This document shows, piece by piece, positions 8,969 through 16,820 of a DNA stretch of 34,583 bases (its first letter is position 1; every line of letters begins with the position of its first letter). This stretch comes from SIG575 sp045643165 (GTDB lineage: Bacteria > Bacillota > Clostridia > Oscillospirales > Acutalibacteraceae), in the NCBI GenBank assembly GCA_045643165.1, contig JAZUKF010000211.1:1-34583 (forward strand). The letters run 5' to 3'. The notes beneath the pieces are model-generated. The model saw only the letters and a list, made by a program, of their open reading frames with translations, was not told the origin of the DNA and searched no databases. The position numbers and the translations under genes were made by a program.

Positions 8969-10342
8969 TTATCTTTTCGAGATTTCGTTCAAGATATTTT
9001 CTTTAAACTCACCGTAGATTTTATATTTCTTTCTGAAAATAATAAGAGATATAATGATCATTACAGGCGGAACGATAAACATCAATAAGGAAACCGAGTT
9101 TTTCGCAAGAGCAGTCTGAACAACATTACTTCCCTCTTTGTAACCGGAAACAAGGAATGTGGCATACATTAAAATACATTGAACGGTATAAGCCATTTTC
9201 TGAAGAAAACCTTTCATGGAAAATGTCAGTGATTCGCTTCTGTTTCCCGTTGAATATTCACCGTAATCAACAACATCCGCAAGCATTACGGTTTGACTGA
9301 CAAACATACAACTGATGCCGATTGAAGCAATTAAATATGCAACTGACATCAAAATAATATTTCCTTTTAAAACAAAACCTGTCAACATCATAAGTATATA
9401 TCCTGTTGCAGCCATTGATAAAGTAAAGGTATAAATGCCTCTGTTCGTGAATTTGAATGCCTTTGACATAATGGGAATTACGGCAAGACCGAGGACTGAA
9501 CCGACGGCTCCGAAAAGATTAAATGTTGAAAGTTGCTTAATATCCCCGCATACGTCGGCAAAATAATAACTGCTTATTCCGGAAGTCATATAATATCCGG
9601 AATTTGAAATCATTGCAAAAAGCATAAAGACGAGAAGCTGGTCATTTGATTTAATTGTATTTATTGCACTTTTAAAAGAAAATGGTGTATTACTTACGGA
9701 AATTCTTTTTTCTTTTGTACACAAGAAACACAGTACAGCGAAGAAAACAAGAAGAATTGCCGCAAAAAATGTCCATCTGCTGAAGCCCTGAGCATTCAAA
9801 TCGTTATTTGTTCCGTCTCCCAGATATGCCAAAGCGTAGGGAGTTACAATCATAATAATGCCCTGCCCTAATCCGGAAAATGTTCTTGCAACAGTTGAAA
9901 GCATATTACGGGATGAAACATCACTTGTAAAAGACGGAATCATTGACCAATAAGGAATGTCGGCAATGGTATTAGTCATTCCCCAAAGGACATAGAAAAC
10001 AGCAATGTAAATATAAAATGATGTTGAGTTTGTATCAAAACCGGGATTGTTAAAAAGGAAGCAGAGAACTATTGCATTCAAAACTGCTCCGATAACTATC
10101 CAAGGACGGTATTTACCGAATTTCGTTTTGGTGCGGTCAACAAGATTTCCCATCATGGGATCATTTATTCCGTCCCATATTCTTGCCAAAGGCGCTAAAA
10201 TCAAAAGGAATAAAGAATTTATTCCAAGAACGGATTGAAGATATTTTGAAAGATACGAGTAAAACAATCCGTAACTTAAATCAAGACCGATTGCACCGAC
10301 ACCGTATCCAACCATTTGTTTGAATTTCATTTTATCGTTCAT
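8969..10342 (-). CDS. GPH-family sugar:cation symporter
   Basis: This 457-residue membrane protein belongs to the glycoside-pentoside-hexuronide:cation symporter family (melibiose/xyloside type), which brings glycosides in with Na+ or H+. Signs are about 12 hydrophobic helices and the helix 2-3 loop DGINDPMMGNLVDRTKTKFGKYRPW, split here as DPMMGNLVDRT and KFGKYRPW, which is highly typical of the family. GNRSESL followed by a short loop before a late helix is also typical. I place the start at the ATG at 10342, because AAAGGA lies seven bases before it; the longer frame begins with TTG at 10357 and would contain this ribosome binding site. The gene lies among cytoplasmic glycosidases and is the only sugar importer seen in the window. 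Its substrate is not readable. Confidence 0.9.
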   Translation of the reverse strand: MNDKMKFKQMVGYGVGAIGLDLSYGLFYSYLSKYLQSVLGINSLFLLILAPLARIWDGINDPMMGNLVDRTKTKFGKYRPWIVIGAVLNAIVLCFLFNNPGFDTNSTSFYIYIAVFYVLWGMTNTIADIPYWSMIPSFTSDVSSRNMLSTVARTFSGLGQGIIMIVTPYALAYLGDGTNNDLNAQGFSRWTFFAAILLVFFAVLCFLCTKEKRISVSNTPFSFKSAINTIKSNDQLLVFMLFAMISNSGYYMTSGISSYYFADVCGDIKQLSTFNLFGAVGSVLGLAVIPIMSKAFKFTNRGIYTFTLSMAATGYILMMLTGFVLKGNIILMSVAYLIASIGISCMFVSQTVMLADVVDYGEYSTGNRSESLTFSMKGFLQKMAYTVQCILMYATFLVSGYKEGSNVVQTALAKNSVSLLMFIVPPVMIIISLIIFRKKYKIYGEFKENILNEISKR

Positions 10343-10355
10343 AAAATATCCTTTC

Positions 10356-10386
10356 AAAAAAAGAAAAGCCGCAAGTAATCTGCGAC
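10356..10386 (-). terminator. Second hairpin with U-run directly before the transporter ribosome binding site
   Basis: On the minus strand the 7-bp hairpin (10386-10368, GTCGCAG paired with CTTGCGGC, including G-U pairs) is followed by TTTTCTTTTTTT (10367-10356), and the AAAGGA site for the GPH transporter begins at once. It looks like an intrinsic terminator but could be a leader attenuator. Confidence 0.5.
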
Positions 10387-10395
10387 TAAACAGTT

Positions 10396-10428
10396 AAAAA
10401 AAGGGCGAAATCCTTACGGACTTCGCCC
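10396..10428 (-). terminator. Intrinsic terminator of the 2069-residue dockerin protein gene
   Basis: On the minus strand GGGCGAAGTCC and GGATTTCGCCC form an 11-bp stem (10428-10418 with 10413-10403) closed by a GUAA loop of the GNRA type. Seven T residues follow (10402-10396). It lies 10 bp after the stop codon. Confidence 0.9.
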
Positions 10429-10437
10429 GAACTTTTT

Positions 10438-13400
10438 TTAACCTTCGTTAGCCATATTGATTATTATTGCAAGGTCGATTGTATCAAGCCAACCGTCTTC
10501 ACAAAGGTCAACTGCAAGTTTCTGTGCATCGGTTGCAGGATCTTCAAAGTTATTAACGAGATCTGCAATAGCGGCAACGTCAAGAGCATCCACATATGAG
10601 TCTCCGGTAATATCACCTTCAACAACTATTACAAATGTCTTAATAAGTTCTTCGCCGTCATAGAAGTTAACAACTGTTCCTGTACCAAATCCGGCTTCGG
10701 TTTCAACAACCTCAATAACCGTGTCTTTACCGATATTTGCAAAGTTTGCTTTAACATCATCAGCACTGTTGAGATATTTAAGTCCCTTTACAAATCCGTC
10801 ATCGGTAAATTCTGCATCGGAATCCTCGTCAATTTCAATTACGGGAACGAAATCAAGGTTATCCGCAGCTGTATTGATATCGGAAGCAAATTTTGCTATT
10901 GCTTCAACATCAAATACTGTGAGAGTATAATCAACTGCTCCGATTGCTTCGTTAAGAGCGGTTACTGTTGCTTCCTTAAGTGCATAACCGGATTCGTTCA
11001 TTTCCTTAAGTTTTGCATTCGCATTGTTGATTGCTTCCGTTACAGCAGAATAATCACCGTCGCAAGGAACAAGTTTGTCGATTGCATCATTGATTGCGGT
11101 CGCATATCCGTCAACGACTGACTGTTCCAAAATAAGTTTTTCTCTGACTACACTACCCAATGCTTCTTCAAGAATTGAATAGTTCTTATAGTTTTCGGGA
11201 AGAAGTTTGGATGCTGCTTCAACCGCTTTATCTACTTCACTGTAATCAGCGGGAAGAATACCGTTTTCAAGGTTTTCCAAAGCAGTTACATAAGCATCAA
11301 TTACCGTAACGGCATCTGCTTCATCAAGAATTGTATATGATTCTGAATTTGTAATCATTTCATTTACATCACCGAGAGCGGTAACATAAGCACTGTAAAG
11401 TTCAGCATCATAATACTTTTCTTCATAAGTCGGAACATTGAGGATTGCCGCTTCAAGTTCATCAAGATATGTGAAGGGCTTAAGTTCAAGTGCATTAAAT
11501 GCATCATTGATCGCCTTAACCAATGCATCTACTTTATCCTGCTCAAGGTAGGTAATGTAATGGTCATTATAATTAACGGCATTATCTATTGCATCGGCAA
11601 AAGCAGTATATAATTCATCAACATAATTTTCAGCTTCATAAGGAAGTACGATTGCCGTTGCTATATCGTAATCTTTTAAATCGGCAGGCTTCAATACAAG
11701 TGATTTGTATGCATCTTCAACTGCATTTATTACTTCAAGACCTTCTTCATCGTTGATCATATAAAGATCGTTAAATGAATATTCATCAAGTGCATAATAA
11801 GTATCCAAAAATGCAAGATAGGATTCTTCCGTATAAGGTTCGGGATCTACATCGAAATACTTTTCAAGAACTTCTCCCATCAAATCCCAGTATGAGAAAT
11901 CGTTAAACAGGAGATTATCTATCATATCAAAGATATCTGTTGCAGCCTGAGAAATTCTTTCGTTATCAAGAATTGTAAGTCTTTCTTCGGAAGCGAGAAT
12001 TTCCTGACCGGCAGTCAATGCAGTTGTATAATCGCCATAAGATTCGGGCGTGTAATACTTTTCTTCATAAGGAAGAATGAAATTAACTGCATCTACAAGG
12101 TCTTTTATTTCTGCATCAAGAAGATAGAGATTATCAAAAGCCTGATTTAATTTGAAGATGATATCAACACCACGTTCATCATCGAGAATTGTAATATCCT
12201 CTAATGAGAAATCATCGGCAGCCGTAAATGCATCAATATATGCCTGATATGATTCAACGGAATAATAACTTTCTTCACAGGGAACTTCACGTGTAAGGGC
12301 TGCTTCAAGTTGATCCCAATATGAGAAATCTTTAAGTGTAAGAGATTCAAAAGTTGAATTGATTAAATCAGCCGCATCTGCGATTTCCTGATCGTCAAGT
12401 ATTGTAAGAACTTCTCTTGCGAGAATTGCCTGACCTGCTTTTACGGCACTGTCGTACTCTGAATATGTTTCTGTTGTGTACTTTGTATAATCATATTCGG
12501 GAGTGAGAAGAAGTGCTTCATCAAGAGGTGTTGTTGTTGCATCTTTAAGTTTAAGAGCATTATAAGCCTTAACAATCAAATCAGTTACTGCATCAACATC
12601 AAGCTGTTCTGCAACAGTATAGGAATCTCTGTTATCGAGAACATTCTGACCTTCGGCAACTGCTTCCGTAAATGCGGTATATGTTTCTTCAACATAACAG
12701 TCGGCATCATTTTCGGGAATAAGAGCAACTGCGGCTTCAAGGTCTGTCATAATTGCCTTTGAATCGGGATGAACGATCGTCAAAGTCTTATCGGCATCAG
12801 TAAGATCAAAGGTCTGACCTGTTGTAACAACATTCAAGTCAACGGCAGATGTTTCATAACGTCCTACAAAGAGTTTACCTGCCTTATATGTTTCTGTTTT
12901 AAGGAAAGCAGGATCAATGAAGAAACGTCCGCTTGAAACTTTTCCGTCACTTACATCAATATCATCATTTACTTTAAGTTGGAATTTAGCGATTACCTGT
13001 TCGGGATCGAGAACCACTGCATCGCTTGAAAGATTTGATGAGGGTGAAAGAGTGATAAGAGCATATTTCCACTGAGCCTTTGCTTCTGCATCATAAGATG
13101 AGGGATAACCCTTTGCCGGGCTTGTGATTGAACCGCTCTGTACAGAACCTTCGGCATAAGAACCTTCAAAGGTATAGGCTTCGGCAACATTTTTACCTAC
13201 AAGTGTATAGTAATTGCTGTCATAAAGTACAGGGATTGAAGATGATGCCGTATAGAAGTCTGTTTTAAGAACAACGGAAACATTGATAACATTTCCGGGG
13301 AATGTAACTTTTCTGTCGCAATCAAGAGAAATCTTAACATTATGGATACATTCATCATAAGTGAATGCTGTATATGCCGCTCTGATTTCAGCTGCGATTG

Positions 13401-16400
13401 CTGCGATTTCATCTAACTGAACTATATTATAGTTACGGTTTACGGAATTAACGAGTTTTTCAAACGCCGCTTTACTTTCCTTTGAAATCGGAGGATCGTT
13501 TTTAAGGATGATTGCATTACCTTCGGCAATGGCTTCATCAACGTCCGTATAATCACCGGGGAGATATACAAGTTCGCTTACTGCCTTTGAAACAGCGGTT
13601 TCATATTCAGTTACAGTTGCCTGATCCTTTGCTTTAAGAGACCAGTTGATTGAATTAAGAACTGTCTGAAGAGCGGTGATGGAAGAACTTGTATAGAAAA
13701 CTCTGAGGTTGGAAGGAATAGAATTTACTATTCTGTTAAGCTCGCTGTAATCAGCATTTGCTTCAACCAAATCGAGAATTCTGTCTGTAATATCAGCAGC
13801 GTAACCTGTTACAACCGACTGATTTTCCTTTGTATAGTTCCAGTTGATGCTATTGATAATTTCTTCAACTGCGGCAACACTGTTGGGAGTATAAAGAGAT
13901 TTATTGAGAGCATCAAATCTTGCGATTGCGGTATAAACTCTTGAATAATCGGCAGGACCGGGAAGAAGCTGACTGATAGCATCGGTAATGGCAGTTGCCA
14001 TTTGAGTAACTTCATCCTGACGGTTAACACCGAGAGTCCAGTCAACGGAATTGATTGCATTTGTTACTCCGGAGAAATCAGCATAATAAGATGCATCAAG
14101 AGATTCAGCCTGAGCAATAGCATTATTAACAAGAGTATAATCGGCACCTTCATAGTCAAGGTTGTCTATTGCATTTTCGATATCTGTTGCAAAAGCATCT
14201 ACTCTCGCCTGTTCATTGACCTTCAAATCATAAACAACAGCACCGATTGCGGCTGATACGGCATTGATACTGATAGCGGTACGCTGTGATGTATCCATAC
14301 CTTCAAATCTTGAAATTGCACTGAGAACCGCACTGTAATCAGCATCATACATTACGAGTTCACTCATTGCAACATTAAGAGCATCTTTTAAGCGGTCAAC
14401 CTTAATCTGACTTAAAATACCGATGTTCTCGTAACCCTCGGTAGCATCAAGAGCAGTCTTGACCTTTGCATAAGATTCGGGAGTATAATATTCTTCAACA
14501 AGAGCATTTGCAGCATCAATCGCTACAACAAGTCCGCTGTAATCAGCCGGTTTTTCAACAAGACCTTCAACGGCATCCTGAATGTTCTTTGCAAAACCGT
14601 CAACTCTTGCCTGCTCTGTTATTTTAAGATTGGGAACAATGCTTCTGATTGCAGTACGAATCTGGTTATAACTCGCAGGAGTATAATTTGAAGATACAAG
14701 GGACTGTGCTTTATCTTTCCAGAAATTAACCTGGCTGTAATCAGCAGTCTTAAACTCAAGTGCTTTTATTGCGGCATTGATGTCAGCGGCAAACTGATCA
14801 ACAACATCCTGTTCAACAATCTTAACATCGTATCTTACTGCGGAAACCGCAGCGGAAACATTGGAGAAATCTATATAAAGTGTCTTATTCGGCTCCAAAG
14901 CATTTGCTGCTTCAACAGCCTTATAAACTTCGGTATAATCGGCAGGCTTATATTCCATGCCCTCCATTGCATCAAGAATTTCCTGTGTCCATTTATCAAC
15001 CTGTGCCTGATAAATCACGTTGAAACCGTATTCGATAACACCTTCGGGATTATTTGTTGCGTTATATACGGAAATAGCCTTGTTAAGTCTTTCAACCGAA
15101 GCTTCTGTGTAAAGTTCTTCTTTATCGAAATAAACACTTGTTGCTTCAATAGCTTCGTCAAGAGCCGTATAATCAGCGGGAGCAAGAACAAGGTTCTGAT
15201 AAGCACCTTCAAGAGAGTTAACTGCATTTATAACTTCGTCCTGAGTAGCATTGGGCTTATTCACAATCTTCATTGCGTTATTCATAGCAGTTTCATACTG
15301 ACTGAAACCGCCCTTGAAATACCAGGACTGAGGGTTAACACCCTTGTTGATATTGGAAACCTTTGTGGATTCCGGTGAACGTCCGTAAGTAATATCCTGA
15401 ATCAAATTACGTAAGGAACTCTTATCAACGGAATGGAAACGCAATGTAACGGGTACTATTGTATTATCAACAGCACCGGAATGTGATGTGGTAAATTTAG
15501 CCAGAATCGTATATTGACCGTTTCTGTCAAAATTCATTCCGTTAAAGCGTGTAACTCTCTGACCGCCGGGATAAATAGCACCTACATCGGCAAGTGTACC
15601 GAGGACAGAGTCGGCATTACAACTGAATGAATTGCTTGCATCAACATAACCGGATGCCACACCTACAAGTTCAAGATTGACATTACCGTTTTCACCGCCG
15701 TTTACACCAAGCAATGTGGTGGCATAACGAAGGTTGATATCGTCAAGAGAATCAACAACACTTGTATCAATATAGATATCGGCATAACTACGTGGTCCGT
15801 TTACGGCAAAAACTCTCGGACTTCCTTCAGATGTAGTATCGTCGGAAGTGTTTATACCGTATGTAGAATATGCAGAACCGGACCTGGAAACAAATGCATT
15901 GTTTCCGGCATCGAAATAACCGCGAAGGGTACCGCTTGATGTCGAATAAGTATCAAGTGAACTGTAAACACCCTTACCTAAAAGACGGGTGGCAACAGAC
16001 ATACCTGCATAATACTTAGTCTTTTTTATACCGAAATACTCTTCTTTGACATATATAGCCTTAGTATTGGCGAACACACCCGCAGGCTGTGCAACGCCTT
16101 CAACATAGGAGTAACATTTATTAACATAGTTACGTCCTTCAAAGCTATATGAAATAGCAAATTCAAGGCAACTTCCCACTGCGGCAGTACCGCTTACAAC
16201 AGTCCATGAATATGTTTTTGTGGATTTGTTGTAAGTAGCAGAACTAAGCATAACATTTGTTCCGCCGGATACACACTTGATCTGAGGGATGTCGGCCGGA
16301 AGAGAATTAAATTTGATCGTAATCGTCGGATAAAAAGCAACTTCACCGGCACGGGCATTCCTTTCATAATCCGAAATTTGATCATCGCTTGATACATCCG

Positions 16401-16647
16401 ATGCGGGAACACCGGATTCTGTAGCCGGAACGATAACTGAGCCGGTATCGTTCTTACCAAAACCGGAAGACACTCTTGTAACGTCGGAGCATGTTACGAT
16501 TACTCCGGGATCGACTATCTTCTCTGCCTGGTCAGCAGTAAGAGGCGAACCGCCTTCGGCAGCCAACACTACTAATCCGCTCTGCATAACGGAAAGAAGC
16601 ATTAACAAAGAAAGCAATACGCTTATGACTCTTTTGCTTTTTTTCAT
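10438..16647 (-). CDS. Giant secreted repeat protein with cohesin-like domain and C-terminal dockerin
   Basis: The product has 2069 residues. I chose the ATG at 16647 because GGAGG (16660-16656) lies eight bases before it; the longer frames begin inside or upstream of that site. Order of parts: signal peptide (KKSKRVISVLLSLLMLLSVM, cut after about VVLAA); a unique region to about 470; nine FIVAR-like helical repeats of about 65 residues beginning ADY; a cohesin-like beta domain (about 1100-1290, with PGNVINVSVVLKTDF, VLYDSNYYTLV and IAKFQLKV); seven repeats of a second helical type (ESYxAY...ILD); two more ADY repeats; a TGTVVNFYDGEELIKTF module; and a dockerin with two calcium loops, GDITGDSYVDALD and LCEDGWLDTIDL. 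Dockerins bind cohesins to build cell-surface enzyme complexes. No catalytic domain is visible, so an adhesin or scaffold role is inferred. Confidence 0.85.
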   Translation of the reverse strand: MKKSKRVISVLLSLLMLLSVMQSGLVVLAAEGGSPLTADQAEKIVDPGVIVTCSDVTRVSSGFGKNDTGSVIVPATESGVPASDVSSDDQISDYERNARAGEVAFYPTITIKFNSLPADIPQIKCVSGGTNVMLSSATYNKSTKTYSWTVVSGTAAVGSCLEFAISYSFEGRNYVNKCYSYVEGVAQPAGVFANTKAIYVKEEYFGIKKTKYYAGMSVATRLLGKGVYSSLDTYSTSSGTLRGYFDAGNNAFVSRSGSAYSTYGINTSDDTTSEGSPRVFAVNGPRSYADIYIDTSVVDSLDDINLRYATTLLGVNGGENGNVNLELVGVASGYVDASNSFSCNADSVLGTLADVGAIYPGGQRVTRFNGMNFDRNGQYTILAKFTTSHSGAVDNTIVPVTLRFHSVDKSSLRNLIQDITYGRSPESTKVSNINKGVNPQSWYFKGGFSQYETAMNNAMKIVNKPNATQDEVINAVNSLEGAYQNLVLAPADYTALDEAIEATSVYFDKEELYTEASVERLNKAISVYNATNNPEGVIEYGFNVIYQAQVDKWTQEILDAMEGMEYKPADYTEVYKAVEAANALEPNKTLYIDFSNVSAAVSAVRYDVKIVEQDVVDQFAADINAAIKALEFKTADYSQVNFWKDKAQSLVSSNYTPASYNQIRTAIRSIVPNLKITEQARVDGFAKNIQDAVEGLVEKPADYSGLVVAIDAANALVEEYYTPESYAKVKTALDATEGYENIGILSQIKVDRLKDALNVAMSELVMYDADYSAVLSAISRFEGMDTSQRTAISINAVSAAIGAVVYDLKVNEQARVDAFATDIENAIDNLDYEGADYTLVNNAIAQAESLDASYYADFSGVTNAINSVDWTLGVNRQDEVTQMATAITDAISQLLPGPADYSRVYTAIARFDALNKSLYTPNSVAAVEEIINSINWNYTKENQSVVTGYAADITDRILDLVEANADYSELNRIVNSIPSNLRVFYTSSSITALQTVLNSINWSLKAKDQATVTEYETAVSKAVSELVYLPGDYTDVDEAIAEGNAIILKNDPPISKESKAAFEKLVNSVNRNYNIVQLDEIAAIAAEIRAAYTAFTYDECIHNVKISLDCDRKVTFPGNVINVSVVLKTDFYTASSSIPVLYDSNYYTLVGKNVAEAYTFEGSYAEGSVQSGSITSPAKGYPSSYDAEAKAQWKYALITLSPSSNLSSDAVVLDPEQVIAKFQLKVNDDIDVSDGKVSSGRFFIDPAFLKTETYKAGKLFVGRYETSAVDLNVVTTGQTFDLTDADKTLTIVHPDSKAIMTDLEAAVALIPENDADCYVEETYTAFTEAVAEGQNVLDNRDSYTVAEQLDVDAVTDLIVKAYNALKLKDATTTPLDEALLLTPEYDYTKYTTETYSEYDSAVKAGQAILAREVLTILDDQEIADAADLINSTFESLTLKDFSYWDQLEAALTREVPCEESYYSVESYQAYIDAFTAADDFSLEDITILDDERGVDIIFKLNQAFDNLYLLDAEIKDLVDAVNFILPYEEKYYTPESYGDYTTALTAGQEILASEERLTILDNERISQAATDIFDMIDNLLFNDFSYWDLMGEVLEKYFDVDPEPYTEESYLAFLDTYYALDEYSFNDLYMINDEEGLEVINAVEDAYKSLVLKPADLKDYDIATAIVLPYEAENYVDELYTAFADAIDNAVNYNDHYITYLEQDKVDALVKAINDAFNALELKPFTYLDELEAAILNVPTYEEKYYDAELYSAYVTALGDVNEMITNSESYTILDEADAVTVIDAYVTALENLENGILPADYSEVDKAVEAASKLLPENYKNYSILEEALGSVVREKLILEQSVVDGYATAINDAIDKLVPCDGDYSAVTEAINNANAKLKEMNESGYALKEATVTALNEAIGAVDYTLTVFDVEAIAKFASDINTAADNLDFVPVIEIDEDSDAEFTDDGFVKGLKYLNSADDVKANFANIGKDTVIEVVETEAGFGTGTVVNFYDGEELIKTFVIVVEGDITGDSYVDALDVAAIADLVNNFEDPATDAQKLAVDLCEDGWLDTIDLAIIINMANEG
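10850..11253 (-). repeat. Two C-terminal ADY-type helical repeats
   Basis: Two copies, beginning PADYSEVDKAV and DGDYSAVTEAI, return to the first repeat type after the block of second-type repeats. They precede the TGTVVNF module and dockerin (about 10438-10617). Confidence 0.6.
11254..12762 (-). repeat. Seven tandem repeats of the second helical type
   Basis: About 70 residues per unit, each with an (E)ESYxAY-like segment, a TILDxx segment and an AYxxLxLKD end. Copies alternate between an FSYWD/FTYLD beginning (units 3, 5, 7) and a different one (units 4, 6), giving a two-unit higher-order period. They are diverged in sequence. Confidence 0.65.
13348..15183 (-). repeat. Nine tandem ADY-type (FIVAR-like) repeats
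   Basis: About 65-77 residues each, starting (P/A)ADYxxV and usually containing a YTPxS segment and an EQARVDxFAxxI segment. Sequence divergence between copies is high, so the expansion is old. Confidence 0.7.
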
Positions 16648-16663
16648 AGTCATTACCTCCATA

Positions 16664-16679
16664 TGTATAGTGATATACA
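16664..16679. promoter_or_regulatory. Inverted repeat between promoter and ribosome binding site
   Basis: TGTATA and TATACA flank GTGA, giving a perfect 6-bp inverted repeat around 4 bases. It lies just downstream of the -10 box and directly before GGAGG of the dockerin repeat protein gene, a position suited to an operator or a 5' leader hairpin. Confidence 0.4.
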
Positions 16680-16692
16680 TTATTCCACTAAA

Positions 16693-16721
16693 AATATACC
16701 ATATAGATGAAATATTGTCAA
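16693..16721 (-). promoter_or_regulatory. Strong promoter of the 2069-residue protein gene
   Basis: On the minus strand a perfect TTGACA (16721-16716) and TATATT (16698-16693) are 17 bases apart. The -10 box is about 45 bp before the chosen ATG at 16647. This is one of the two best sigma-A-type promoters in the window. Confidence 0.85.
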
Positions 16722-16820
16722 CAATAAATCAGAAAAAAATATTGAAAATTTGTGAGATTTTATGCTATATATTGAGTCGTTTAGATATATTGACCACAAA
16801 AAGCCTCAATTTTATGTTCA

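Noticed and set aside
16648..16680. Longer N-terminus of the giant dockerin protein (MYITIHMEVMT...)
   Set aside because: This stretch contains the ribosome binding site GGAGG and the leader inverted repeat; the ATG at 16647 has correct spacing and begins a normal signal peptide.
16780..16820. Possible terminator after the dockerin protease (ATTGA...TCAAT)
   Set aside because: Only 4-5 bp can pair around a poorly structured loop and the U-tract is inside the loop. Readthrough into the next gene, or a terminator further on, cannot be excluded.
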